From assembly GCA_023384135.1 (NCBI GenBank), contig JAHDXS010000001.1:1141978-1205977 (forward strand): DNA of 64,000 nt. Direction: 5' to 3'. The notes under the pieces were generated by a model, which was not told the DNA's origin, did not search any database, and saw nothing but the letters and a program-made list of their open reading frames with translations. Position numbers and translations under genes: made by a program. This stretch comes from Alphaproteobacteria bacterium. GTDB lineage: Bacteria; Pseudomonadota; Alphaproteobacteria; Micavibrionales; Micavibrionaceae. Below, in pieces: positions 1 through 9,898 of the stretch (position 1 is its first letter; each line of letters starts with the position of its first letter).

Positions 1-53
1 TTGTGTTTCGCAGCCCTTGATGCGACGCGCCCCCATGCGACGGTGACAGGCAT
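1..53 (-). CDS. possible start of a gene cut by the window edge
   Basis: A minus-strand frame opens with ATG at 53 and stays open to the window edge, reading MPVTVAWGRVASRAAKH. A GGTGG stretch five bases upstream could be its ribosome site. It lies just downstream of the coupling-protein gene and would be co-transcribed with it. Seventeen codons are too few to identify a product, so this is a weak call. Confidence 0.25.
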   Translation of the reverse strand, partial: MPVTVAWGRVASRAAKH

Positions 54-82
54 GGAAACCACCCCCACAAAATCAGACGCTT

Positions 83-1702
83 CTATTTTGAGTGAAACGG
101 GTTTTTGTGGGCGCGTTCGGTAAAGAACGGGTCGGTATGAGCGGCAAGGCGTTCAAGACGGATTGGCAAGGCTCCCGCTATCAAGGCCAGGACTGCCCCG
201 CTTTCTCGCGAGAAGAAACGCGAGACTTCATCCGGGGTCATCAGATCAGTCTTGTGCAATTGCTCAGACTGGCTGGTGGATGATCCTGACGAGGTATTTC
301 TGCCCTGCTGTCCCAGCCCTGCGGTAAAGTCTTTTGGGTCTGATATAGCTTTCAAAGCATGGCCAAGGGTCAAGGCCGTTTCGTTACTGCCGCTCTGCTC
401 ATTGCTCTGCGTGGTCACACGGGTTAGCTCAGAAAGCCCCAAGCGGCTGGATAGATACTTGGTCGTAGTGATGTCACTATTGCCGTAGGCCAGCACTACG
501 CCGCTATTGCCTAAGAAGGTTTCCCATGTGCCTTCGTAGTGGGTTTTAAGCTGATTGAGGTCTTGTAGTACAGAAAGCAGCTTCACGCCGAAGCCAGCGA
601 TATAGCCTGCGGCTTTTTCAATCGCCTGCATCCGGCCAAGTGCGGCCATTTCTTCGAGTACCATTAGGACGGCGGGGAATAACCGCCCTGTCTTTGGATT
701 GATGCCTCTTGGGGTGCGTTCAAGCGCATGGATGATCGTGGATACCATCAGGCGTAGCCAGCGGCTGTGCGTGGCGATGCGCCATTCTGGTAGTACCAGA
801 TAGATCGTTGCCCCTTTGGGGTCTTGTTTCAGGGAAGTCAGATCGAGATTGCCGGATTTGAGGCAATCCTGAATCCCAAAGGCCTCCAGAAACTCTGTAT
901 GGCGGCGGGCGGTTGATAAAACTGAGCCGCGCTCATTCTCACCCATGTCCGCCAGCGTTGCAGCAGCGGCGGCAATCGCGTCCGAAAAAGGACAGTCAGT
1001 TTTATACATTTCATTGAGAAGATGATTGAAGGATGTTTTGTTGGTTTCAGGGTTTTCCATCCCTACGGTGATATAGCGGCGCAGAAGCGCCATGCTTCTT
1101 TTGGGTTGGTCATCTCCGGCCTGAGCAAGGATGAATAGCAACAAGCCCTTGATAAACGCCCGTGCGGATTCATCCCAGTGCAGGTCTTTGCCGCCACTAG
1201 GGACAACGATTGCGTCCGCAATCGCGGCCACGTCCTCGATCAGCTCAGGGTGATCTAGGTCGAGGAATTCAAGCGGATTAAGAGACAGGCGAAGTTTTTG
1301 CGGGACTTTCGCGGCGCGAAAAGGATCAAGGACATACACTTTCTGCCCTAGCTTCTCCGCTCTCCATGAAGCCGTGATGCTGGCGTTCTCGCCCTTGGGG
1401 TCGATACAAACAACTGAGCCTTTATAGGTCAGAAGATTGGGTAGGATCATACCTACACCCTTTCCGGCGCGGCTTCCGGCAATGAGGGTGACATGCCTGT
1501 CATCATCAAAGCCCATAAAATGACGTTTTCCTTTATCATCATGAAGCTGCCCTAAAAGAATGGGGCTATCCGCTTCTGGATCATTTTCTGTCCAGAGAAG
1601 CGCCCTCATCACGGATTGGCTGGATTGCCAGCGACTTGTGGCCAGTGGCGCACCGCTCATCTGGTCGGGATCAAGGCGGGGCAATAAGGGTAATTTTGTC
1701 AT
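83..1702 (-). CDS. VirD4/TraG-family type IV coupling protein
   Basis: This 539-residue protein is a conjugative coupling ATPase, the inner-membrane motor that hands DNA-relaxase complexes to a type IV secretion channel. The Walker A motif GSRAGKGVG lies near residue 75 and a Walker B-like LEEMAALG near residue 350. The sequence around them (SVVCIDPKGEN, the LSVLQDLNQLK region) is typical of TraG/VirD4. I chose the ATG at 1702 because GGAGG sits just upstream of it; a longer frame to 1729 has no such site. The usual N-terminal transmembrane pair is not obvious, so it may be a short soluble TraG-like form. It suggests that the element at the left of the window is, or was, conjugative or mobilisable. 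No relaxase is visible in the window. Confidence 0.9.
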   Translation of the reverse strand: MTKLPLLPRLDPDQMSGAPLATSRWQSSQSVMRALLWTENDPEADSPILLGQLHDDKGKRHFMGFDDDRHVTLIAGSRAGKGVGMILPNLLTYKGSVVCIDPKGENASITASWRAEKLGQKVYVLDPFRAAKVPQKLRLSLNPLEFLDLDHPELIEDVAAIADAIVVPSGGKDLHWDESARAFIKGLLLFILAQAGDDQPKRSMALLRRYITVGMENPETNKTSFNHLLNEMYKTDCPFSDAIAAAAATLADMGENERGSVLSTARRHTEFLEAFGIQDCLKSGNLDLTSLKQDPKGATIYLVLPEWRIATHSRWLRLMVSTIIHALERTPRGINPKTGRLFPAVLMVLEEMAALGRMQAIEKAAGYIAGFGVKLLSVLQDLNQLKTHYEGTWETFLGNSGVVLAYGNSDITTTKYLSSRLGLSELTRVTTQSNEQSGSNETALTLGHALKAISDPKDFTAGLGQQGRNTSSGSSTSQSEQLHKTDLMTPDEVSRFFSRESGAVLALIAGALPIRLERLAAHTDPFFTERAHKNPFHSK

Positions 1703-1787
1703 GGTGTTTTCCTCCATCTGAGCTGGCAACGATAATTATTCTGAGAAAAAATCTTCTATGCTAAGGTTCCTCCAGAAAGGTTTTGTT

Positions 1788-2381
1788 ATGAGCATAGATA
1801 AATACTGCATCACCCTTAGAAATGAGCTTTTGTCCCATATCACAGGCATTAAAAATTCGGGATTTAGCCTTTTTTGGGATAATACAACTCCTAACTATGT
1901 CACTAGAGGAAAGCTGGAACGTGTTTATGAGGAATACCTTCGGCAGGCAGCCTGTTTCGGACTTTTTTTAGTAACACGTCATTCCAATTGCCCTCATGCC
2001 TCACATACACAAAACAAAGATCATGACTACATAATCAGCAATGATTATGGACTTAATATTTTTTACAATGATCCCGACTACATCTGGAGCGGAGATCAAA
2101 TGTATCAGGGTAAAAGAACGTGTCATTGCCCATGTTCTCCAGACCAAAACCCCATAGAACACTGGGTAATAGAAGATGTTATTTACTCAAAAAATATCGA
2201 CACCACGAACGCCAAGAAAATTTACCCAATTCTATCTGACATCTACGCTGCCATTGAACAATCTGGAGATAAGCAGCCAAGATCAGGTATCAGAGAGAAT
2301 TTATTAAGGGCTGTCTTACAGCTCAATGATTTGATCCTTCCTGTACCCGTAGAAGACCACATTAAGAAAGTTAGCCTTTAG
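1788..2381 (+). CDS. hypothetical protein, 197 aa
   Basis: I do not recognise this protein. It starts at ATG 1788, with AGAAAGG seven bases upstream; an in-frame ATG at 1758 lacks a site. It has a Cys/His-rich middle (residues CHCPCSP) and an earlier HSNCPHASH stretch, which could bind metal, and no signal peptide or membrane segment. It points against the flanking coupling-protein and lipoprotein genes and ends in a strong hairpin. It is probably accessory cargo of the left-hand element. Confidence 0.6.
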   Translation: MSIDKYCITLRNELLSHITGIKNSGFSLFWDNTTPNYVTRGKLERVYEEYLRQAACFGLFLVTRHSNCPHASHTQNKDHDYIISNDYGLNIFYNDPDYIWSGDQMYQGKRTCHCPCSPDQNPIEHWVIEDVIYSKNIDTTNAKKIYPILSDIYAAIEQSGDKQPRSGIRENLLRAVLQLNDLILPVPVEDHIKKVSL

Positions 2382-2402
2382 TACGAAAAGGCTAACTTTC
2401 TT
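2364..2402. terminator. bidirectional hairpin terminator
   Basis: A perfect 16-bp inverted repeat (2364-2379 and 2387-2402) with a 7-base loop lies between two convergent genes and overlaps the stop codon of the 1788-2381 gene. A-rich and T-rich stem ends on both sides suit termination in both directions. Confidence 0.75.
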
Positions 2403-2413
2403 CAAACTATCCG

Positions 2414-3250
2414 CTAATAGCAGGCTGAGGCCGGAGCCTTCGCGCCTCCAGATGCAGCCAGCTTGTCATGCTCTTCCTGATTAAGATGCGCGGTCATTTC
2501 CATCTCTGGAATACGGCGTTCGGCCTCTTCAATCAGGCTGATATTGCTTTGGCATTGCTGAAGCAGAACGTCCGGCTCGTTTTGGATGGCCTCCACGTTC
2601 TGTTTCCATGCTGCCAACGGAGCTTCGCAAGAAGCAGCTACAGTTTCGACGCATTTATAGATAGTTTTCATGACGCAATCAGAATAGGCCTCCCTGCCAA
2701 ATGCCCCGCAAACAGCCCTTGCTACAAAATCATTCATCTGAGGGGGAGATACAGATAATGCACACTGTTGTTGAGGGCTATTTCTCCAGCGCGTCCCTAT
2801 ATCCAAGAGCTTTTCTTTCCGTACAGCGACCAAGGCCTGCATCAGATCGTTTGCCGATTGCCGCCGCATGGCCGTATCCATACAAAATCCTACCGCCTGA
2901 AATTCTATTTCGTTCTGAGATAGACTTTTAGGCTGAGGTGGCAGGCTTCGCATAGCAGGCCGGATGCAGCTTCCATTTTGCCATGCAGGGCTTTGAGACA
3001 AAGACCGTTTTGCAGCGGCCATCCTATTTTTGAAATTGGCCATAGAAGACCGCGCCTCCTGCGCCGCCCTTGCGGTTGCGTGAAACGCACAATCCCGCGC
3101 TGATGGTTTTTGAGGCGCATAGCCAGCAGATGCTGACTGGTTGCCGGAAAGCCCAGACCGTAAGGCTGCGCCAATGTCGTGATGCCCGATATGAGCGGTG
3201 CAGGCCGATAAAGACAACGCGCTTAAAAGTATGAAGTATTGTGATTTCAT
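2414..3250 (-). CDS. putative lipoprotein, 278 aa
   Basis: The N-terminus is a type II signal peptide: MKSQYFILLSALSLSAC, with lipobox LSAC. The mature protein has several spaced cysteines (CAFHA, GFCMD, AVCGAF, DCVMK, YKCVE, SCEA, QQCQ) and ends in CY, suggesting disulfides in the periplasm. AAGGAG lies nine bases before the ATG. The upstream membrane-protein gene ends only two bases away, so the two form an operon on the strand of the coupling protein. That suggests a role in the envelope part of a transfer system, but no family is recognised. Confidence 0.6.
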   Translation of the reverse strand: MKSQYFILLSALSLSACTAHIGHHDIGAALRSGLSGNQSASAGYAPQKPSARDCAFHATARAAQEARSSMANFKNRMAAAKRSLSQSPAWQNGSCIRPAMRSLPPQPKSLSQNEIEFQAVGFCMDTAMRRQSANDLMQALVAVRKEKLLDIGTRWRNSPQQQCALSVSPPQMNDFVARAVCGAFGREAYSDCVMKTIYKCVETVAASCEAPLAAWKQNVEAIQNEPDVLLQQCQSNISLIEEAERRIPEMEMTAHLNQEEHDKLAASGGAKAPASACY

Positions 3251-3252
3251 GG

Positions 3253-3777
3253 TTATTCTCCTTTTGGCTGTGGGTTTTGGGAAGGTTTATCAAGCTCACT
3301 GGAAACGAAGGAATTACAGGCCTTCTCAAGCATTTCTCTGTGCCTGAAATCACACAGATATTCGGTTCCCCCATCAGCTAGGCATTGATAGGCAGCTTGA
3401 AGTGCATTGTTGTTACGCTGGACAGTGCAGTTCTTATCGACTTCGACATGCGCCTGTTCGCTGGCGATGACCGCCACCTTTTCTGCTTCCTGCGGGAGAG
3501 ATGTTTTGATTTCAGCATTTAGAAAGTCGCCAGCTCGATTGCCCATGTAAGTGGCAAAACGAAGTTCTGCTTCCAAAAGCAGTTGCCCTCCAAAATTCCA
3601 GATCAACACTGCAATCATGGCGATTGATAAAATATATTTGTGCGATGCAAAAAATATCTTGAGAAAAGAAAATTTTTTTGGTTTAATGATTCCACGATCA
3701 ATCTTATTTACAGGAGGGTTATCATGAAATTTATCACCACCCTCTTTGTAGATCGCTTCTTGCCCCTTGCGCATCTG
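3253..3777 (-). CDS. putative single-pass membrane protein, 174 aa
   Basis: The start at ATG 3777 is supported by GGAGG six bases upstream; the longer frame to 3843 is not. After a basic N-terminus of about 50 residues there is one hydrophobic segment (ILSIAMIAVLIWNFGG), then a hydrophilic domain with four cysteines, predicted periplasmic. It is immediately upstream of the lipoprotein gene. No family is recognised. It may be a small structural part of a type IV secretion or mobilisation system. Confidence 0.55.
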   Translation of the reverse strand, partial: QMRKGQEAIYKEGGDKFHDNPPVNKIDRGIIKPKKFSFLKIFFASHKYILSIAMIAVLIWNFGGQLLLEAELRFATYMGNRAGDFLNAEIKTSLPQEAEKVAVIASEQAHVEVDKNCTVQRNNNALQAAYQCLADGGTEYLCDFRHREMLEKACNSFVSSELDKPSQNPQPKGE

Positions 3778-3902
3778 AAACCTCCATTGATTACTGGTGT
3801 TAAAAAATAAGCTCATCTGAGCTTGTCGCTTTCGCGGCAGCATTTCAAAACAAACCAGAGATAATCTTTTGATACGCGCCTATCTGCGCGAGGAGGTTCC
3901 CC

Positions 3903-4760
3903 ATGACTAATTTCGCAAAAATAGACTTCACGACATTCAATAACTTCACGCCACCCATGCTGAGGCAAATGAAGCGGCAGCTACTGAAAAACCTTCATGA
4001 ATCCAATACAACATGGGCTAGTTATCATACAAATATGAGGACAGTGCTGGGATTAGGCGACAATGAGAATTGCCTCCATGAACGTGACCCACGCAACTGG
4101 ATTATTGATGGACGAAAACCTACTATTGCAAAACTCAGGCTATACGCCCGATTTATTCAAAGCACTTATCCAGACTTTGAGTTTTCAGACACAGAGACAG
4201 AAGACCACATTTCAATTGGTATGGCATTGGGTCGATTTTCTGTCGGTGAAGCTGAGATTGGCAGTAGAACCCTGACTAAAAATGCAGCCAGACTGGATGG
4301 GAGTTTCTTCGTATCAAATTCTTATCATAGGAAAGGTTTGGATTCAGGGGAACTATTGCTTAACCTGATAACAGTAAGGGCTGTGCCTGAAACACCGTTT
4401 CTTGTGGTTTTCAGGTTCAGCCTCGATATGTCCCGATACGGGACACAAGAAATTGAGAAGGTAGCTGTACTCATGGATAGAGATTTTAGTGTGAATGAAG
4501 ATGGCAGTCCGCCAATCCTCAATCTGCAAAAAGGCATTTTAGCGCCTTTGACAAATGGGCGGGATTATCACGGGATGCTGCAATCGGCTGATTACTGTCC
4601 CGAATACATTATCCTCAAAAAATCCAAACTCTCTGATTCCTTCATGTTTGAAGGATTAAGCCCAGAGAATAAGGGCGCTGATACGCACACCTATCATCTA
4701 ACCTCAAGACTGCCGCACTTTCACCAAATGGTGAATGAGCTTGGGGACATCATCCTATGA
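3903..4760 (+). CDS. hypothetical protein, 285 aa
   Basis: The ATG at 3903 follows a strong AGGAGG site by six bases. The protein is soluble, with no signal peptide. Residues 15-100 look helical, including MLRQMKRQLLKN and a stretch resembling a poorly conserved helix-turn-helix. The rest is mixed. It overlaps the ankyrin-repeat gene by four bases (ATGA), so the two are translationally coupled and probably work together. The function is unknown. Confidence 0.6.
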   Translation: MTNFAKIDFTTFNNFTPPMLRQMKRQLLKNLHESNTTWASYHTNMRTVLGLGDNENCLHERDPRNWIIDGRKPTIAKLRLYARFIQSTYPDFEFSDTETEDHISIGMALGRFSVGEAEIGSRTLTKNAARLDGSFFVSNSYHRKGLDSGELLLNLITVRAVPETPFLVVFRFSLDMSRYGTQEIEKVAVLMDRDFSVNEDGSPPILNLQKGILAPLTNGRDYHGMLQSADYCPEYIILKKSKLSDSFMFEGLSPENKGADTHTYHLTSRLPHFHQMVNELGDIIL

Positions 4761-5080
4761 TACCCGTAAGTCGCTATCCCTTGCGTGAAGGGACTGCGGA
4801 CGTGCCTGATGCTATCAGGTATGTCCGCAACGGCTTACTGGATGCGCTGAAAGAAACTCTCGCCCAGAACCCTGAACAAGTGAATGAGCAGGACAGCAAA
4901 GGCTTGACCGCGCTGCACTGGGCGGCAAATCATAGATTTTATGCGGCTGTGATAGCTCTACTGGAGACAGGAAAGGCTGATTTGAACATCGGAGATTGCC
5001 GAGGACGATCTGCGCTCGATCATGCCCATAGCGGCGGACATCAGAAAATCATCGAGGCAATACAAAAAGCCAGCACATAG
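4757..5080 (+). CDS. ankyrin-repeat protein, 107 aa
   Basis: Residues 40-105 contain about two ankyrin repeats, shown by KGLTALHWAANHRFYAAVIALL and, one repeat later, GRSALDHAHSGGHQKIIEAI. Ankyrin repeats bind proteins and imply no enzyme activity. The start overlaps the stop of the preceding gene. A hairpin terminator follows at 5091-5119, closing a two-gene operon that may be an immunity-type or regulatory pair. That pairing is a guess from coupling only. Confidence 0.75.
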   Translation: MIPVSRYPLREGTADVPDAIRYVRNGLLDALKETLAQNPEQVNEQDSKGLTALHWAANHRFYAAVIALLETGKADLNIGDCRGRSALDHAHSGGHQKIIEAIQKAST

Positions 5081-5090
5081 CTTGCGTGAC

Positions 5091-5119
5091 AAACTCATAT
5101 CCTACGAATGAGTTTTTTT
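5091..5119 (+). terminator. intrinsic terminator
   Basis: An 8-bp stem (5091-5098 with 5108-5115) is followed by a run of T to 5119, eleven bases after the ankyrin gene stop. Confidence 0.8.
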
Positions 5120-5396
5120 GAGAAATGAACTGAGTGATAATGCCTCTATCTGAACAAGAAGATGGGGTATTGCATGAATCAAAAGTCCATCACTGCTAAT
5201 AGAAAAGATGATGCGACTTGGTACGCACTGCACAACATTTTCTTTGTTTTCGCGCCTGTATCCAACAGAAAATTTAACTTCAGGTTAAACCGAAGCGCGA
5301 TATTATGGATTATACACTTCTTTTTTATTTGGAAACGCAGAGGCGTTTTCAACAGTGAATTTTATGGCTCAGGTTTAAGACAGGGGAGGATTCGTC
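5120..5396. other. intergenic region without a supported gene
   Basis: The only open frame (5162-5404) is rich in Phe, Trp and Arg and looks non-coding. A 6-bp inverted repeat TTTAAC/GTTAAA at 5273-5289 could be an operator. TTATAC near 5308 could be a -10 element for the recombinase operon. Confidence 0.4.
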
Positions 5397-5563
5397 ATGA
5401 GTGACACCTCCCAAGAACTTGAAAATAAAAAGCGCCTTAGCAGAAATGCAGAAAGTCAGCTCGATCCGGGCGTTGTAGAACTTATTAAGTTTCTTGCTCG
5501 AATTTGCGCGAAAAGAGACTATAATCGACTCCTTCAGGAACAAAATAAGCCGAAGGAGCCGTC

Positions 5564-5567
<4 letters not shown>
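5397..5567 (+). CDS. small protein coupled to the serine recombinase, 56 aa
   Basis: ATG at 5397 follows GGGAGGATTCGTC, a good ribosome site. The frame encodes a charged 56-residue protein beginning MSDTSQELENKKRLSR and ending NKPKEPS. Its stop overlaps the recombinase start as ATGA at 5564-5567, so the two are translationally coupled. This points to a partner of the recombinase, such as a directionality factor or DNA-binding helper, but that is inference. There is no recognisable domain. Confidence 0.65.
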
Positions 5568-7253
<1,686 letters not shown>

Positions 7254-7365
7254 TATCCAAACAAAAATATACAACAAAACACAATATACTATAACAATGG
7301 AATCAATCCGTTAGCAAGATTTATGTGCTCTGCTTTTTTGTAATTTATCGCTGTTTTTTGTTCCT

Positions 7366-7388
7366 AAGTGTGCCACCAGTGTGCCACG
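7366..7388. repeat. integrase arm-type repeat, left end
   Basis: These 23 bp are identical to 48376-48398. Each holds a tandem motif (GTGCCAC, 11-bp period) and lies inside the island near an att core. After excision they would flank the core on both sides, as integrase arm sites do. The arm-site role is inferred. Confidence 0.6.
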
Positions 7389-7467
7389 GGGCTTTCTGAA
7401 TCCCACATAGCTTGATAAAATGCCAAGTACCTCACTGCATATGCCGAGCTGAGAAAATGTCCCAGAG

Positions 7468-7505
7468 GCTCACCCTTAGCTTGGACTTAAATATGGGGTT
7501 GACCA
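7468..7505. repeat. IS3-type terminal repeat remnant
   Basis: The reverse complement starts TGGTCAACCCCATATTT, matching the left end of the IS at 41135. The interior side points left, towards the recombinase, where no transposase remains. Confidence 0.5.
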
Positions 7506-7680
7506 GATCCACACCGTGTGCCGCCTGCGACTTTCTTCTCGTGCGCTGGTTAAAGGCGTAATAGGTAATCCCACCGGCAAGGTTTGCAAGGACTTTGGCT
7601 TTGGCTCAAGGCAAAGCAGAAAGAAACCAGATGTTTCTCACAGCATTTGATCCGGCGAACCAGTCAGATACAAACTTAAC

Positions 7681-7724
7681 GGAGGTTCACTCGCCAGCCG
7701 AACTCGTTTATAGGGGGCGGACCA
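7681..7724. repeat. second IS3-type terminal repeat remnant
   Basis: Resembles the right end of the IS at 42331-42373, with shared blocks TTCACT, CCAGCCG and AGGGGG. No transposase gene is attached. Apart from this and the remnant at 7468-7505, region 7254-7800 holds only an unidentified decayed stretch (7506-7680). Confidence 0.5.
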
Positions 7725-7800
7725 CTTAGCCCGTCGCGGCTCTGTTTTATAGTATTTACTTGCAAATTCTCCACTGCATGGATTTACAAAAATTTATCAG

Positions 7801-9060
7801 TTAAAAGCTTACGCCGATTTGAAGCCACATTTTCTGCGTGTCGGTATAGGGCGCGTCCTCAGCGTCATAATCTGCATACTTAAGCGTTAAATTAAGCTTT
7901 TCTATGGGCAGCGGCTTTGGCAACTCGAACGAACGGGTGATCGAGGCATCAAATTCCGTACCTAAATTCCCCCGCTTATCACCTTCAAAATCATGGTACG
8001 CCGCACTCAGAGTAGTTCCGTCCATAGCTTTACCAACACCCGAGACCTTGTAAGAGGCGCCTACGTATGCATCCTTAAGACCCGTGGCGGGTGTATCCAG
8101 AAATTTATCCGCCCAGCCGTTAAACTTGTGTAGGGTCGCGAGAGGAGTTTGGAAAGCATGGGTTCCGTCTCCGCCCAAAACTTCATAGCCCGCAGTCAGT
8201 GTTAGGCCGAGCCCAGAGACAGAGGGGGCGATATGATAATAAGACTCATCGTAATTCAGAGGATTATTACCTCTGTCCGATTGCCTAGCCGTCTCAGCCT
8301 CATAAGAAAACGCCCAGTTCTTATCAACCGGAGCTTTACCCGTAAATCTGAACCCGTATGACTGGGATGAACGGGTAGGAAGGCGATCAAACTCAAGCCA
8401 GTAGCCGTAGCCCGTGACCTTCAACCATTCAGCAACACCGTAGGAGGCATTGATGATGTGACTGGTTGAGTCCAGATCACCCAAGGGATGCTTATCGCCG
8501 AAAACCCTGTTCACATTAGCGATATAGCCATACGTTACATTTACCTTTTCCAGTCGAGAGTAGTTGAAGGTGACAGAATCAAACGTTTGGTCATTTTGAC
8601 GCCAATCCACAGTACCAACAAATCTTTGGTTATCGAGATTGATCCCTTGCCGCCCGAACTTTATCTCTGCTCCCTTAAGCCCGGTCCAGGATAACCAAGC
8701 CTGATTAATCTCTGCATGATCCGGATCCGCAACCACTGGAAATCGGGTATGCCCGTTAACAGTATCGTTAAAATCATCAGCGCCGACATTCGCCGCGATT
8801 TGTGTCTCTAGTAACGCTTGGAAGTCTTTATATTTTCCCGTTTTGAAGCCCAGATTGGCGCGGACCGTCGATGCTCTGGCCTCATCCGCAAATGGGGCCG
8901 GGCCAGCCTGATCCACATATTCATAACGGTAACGAAGCTCCCCAAAAAACAGCCCTTCATTTACCAAGCTCTCAGGTGTTTCCTGGGCCATGGATATGGA
9001 AGAAAAACTAATGAAACAAGCTCCGACCAACATTTTACATATAAGGATATTCTTGATCAT
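7801..9060 (-). CDS. outer-membrane beta-barrel porin, alginate-export type
   Basis: The protein has 419 residues with a Sec signal peptide (about residues 1-25, cleavage after SISMA). It then shows alternating beta strands and ends in phenylalanine (QIGVSF), as outer-membrane barrels do. The N-terminal FFGELRYRYEYVDQ and the FGRQGINLDNQRFVG stretch are typical of the alginate-export-like porin group found near nitrate-reductase clusters. The substrate is unknown. Nitrate or nitrite passage is an inference from context. It is transcribed alone from an FNR-box promoter at 9096-9137. Confidence 0.82.
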   Translation of the reverse strand: MIKNILICKMLVGACFISFSSISMAQETPESLVNEGLFFGELRYRYEYVDQAGPAPFADEARASTVRANLGFKTGKYKDFQALLETQIAANVGADDFNDTVNGHTRFPVVADPDHAEINQAWLSWTGLKGAEIKFGRQGINLDNQRFVGTVDWRQNDQTFDSVTFNYSRLEKVNVTYGYIANVNRVFGDKHPLGDLDSTSHIINASYGVAEWLKVTGYGYWLEFDRLPTRSSQSYGFRFTGKAPVDKNWAFSYEAETARQSDRGNNPLNYDESYYHIAPSVSGLGLTLTAGYEVLGGDGTHAFQTPLATLHKFNGWADKFLDTPATGLKDAYVGASYKVSGVGKAMDGTTLSAAYHDFEGDKRGNLGTEFDASITRSFELPKPLPIEKLNLTLKYADYDAEDAPYTDTQKMWLQIGVSF

Positions 9061-9095
9061 CGTACTCTACACTTTTCATGCTCCAATTATTGAGG

Positions 9096-9137
9096 AGTTT
9101 ATGATCGAAGGTCTGCTGTGCGCTTGATCTGAATCAA
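9096..9137 (-). promoter_or_regulatory. FNR-type promoter of the porin gene
   Basis: A perfect box TTGATCTGAATCAA lies at 9124-9137. A -10-like TAAACT (9096-9101, minus strand) falls where a class II site at -41.5 would put it. The implied start near 9089 gives a leader of about 28 bases. Confidence 0.8.
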
Positions 9138-9138
9138 C

Positions 9139-9894
9139 TCATGCAGGGAAATTTCTGAACTCTAAATCAAAGGATTCCGCTGGTTTTATCGCTGAGGTTT
9201 CAAGGATTCGTTTTTGCGGGGGCATTGAGCCTAATGTCGGTCGGCCATCACTATGAACAAAATTCTGAATAACATAAAGTCCAGTATAATGACGCTTATC
9301 CAAGTCTATCATAATTTTCATAATGTCATTTTCATCCATCAAGCCCGTATGAATCGTTGTTCGGATCTCGAAAGACACATGGCTCTGGCTGCACAGGATA
9401 TCGAGTGTTTCTGAGAAGAGCTGGAATTTATCTGTGCCCGTCACGCTTTTGAATTTCGCAGGCGGAGCTTTGTAATCAAGGGCGATATAATCCAAAAAAC
9501 CCTGGGACAGAAAATTCGATATTGTATCAGGCCGTAAACCATTCGTATCCAACTTGATAGCGTAGCCCAGCGCCTTGACGTCGCGAATGAAATCAGGCAA
9601 GCCCGGATAGGCTGAAGCCTCGCCCCCTGAGAGAACCACGCCATCGAGAAGCCCCTGCCGCCTTTTTAGAAAATCCATAACCTGACGGGTATCACCCCGC
9701 CCCCTGCCCTTGACTATTTGTGGATTATGGCAGTAGGGACAGCGCATATTGCACCCCGAGAACCAGATAATACAGGCTGTGCGCTGCGGAAAATCAAGCA
9801 TCGTAAAGGGGGTCACGGAATAGATCGGAAGTACGCCCGGAAGAAGATCCGGGCGTACTCGGGTGGTTTTAGCACTTGAGGCGGCTCGGCTCAT
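9139..9894 (-). CDS. nrdG: anaerobic ribonucleotide reductase activase
   Basis: This 251-residue radical SAM enzyme installs the glycyl radical on NrdD. The cluster motif CNMRCPYC lies near residues 50-57 in the context WFSGCNMRCPYCHNP, which is diagnostic. GGEAS and the LDTNGLRPD strand fit the radical SAM barrel. It lies four bases downstream of nrdD on the same strand and serves dNTP synthesis without oxygen. It is longer than E. coli NrdG (about 154 residues) and is of the longer NrdG type found with Thermotoga-like NrdD. Confidence 0.93.
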   Translation of the reverse strand: MSRAASSAKTTRVRPDLLPGVLPIYSVTPFTMLDFPQRTACIIWFSGCNMRCPYCHNPQIVKGRGRGDTRQVMDFLKRRQGLLDGVVLSGGEASAYPGLPDFIRDVKALGYAIKLDTNGLRPDTISNFLSQGFLDYIALDYKAPPAKFKSVTGTDKFQLFSETLDILCSQSHVSFEIRTTIHTGLMDENDIMKIMIDLDKRHYTGLYVIQNFVHSDGRPTLGSMPPQKRILETSAIKPAESFDLEFRNFPA

Positions 9895-9898
9895 GAGG

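Noticed and set aside
5162..5404. 80-residue frame before the recombinase operon
   Set aside because: No ribosome site, odd composition, and it overlaps the better supported small gene at 5397.
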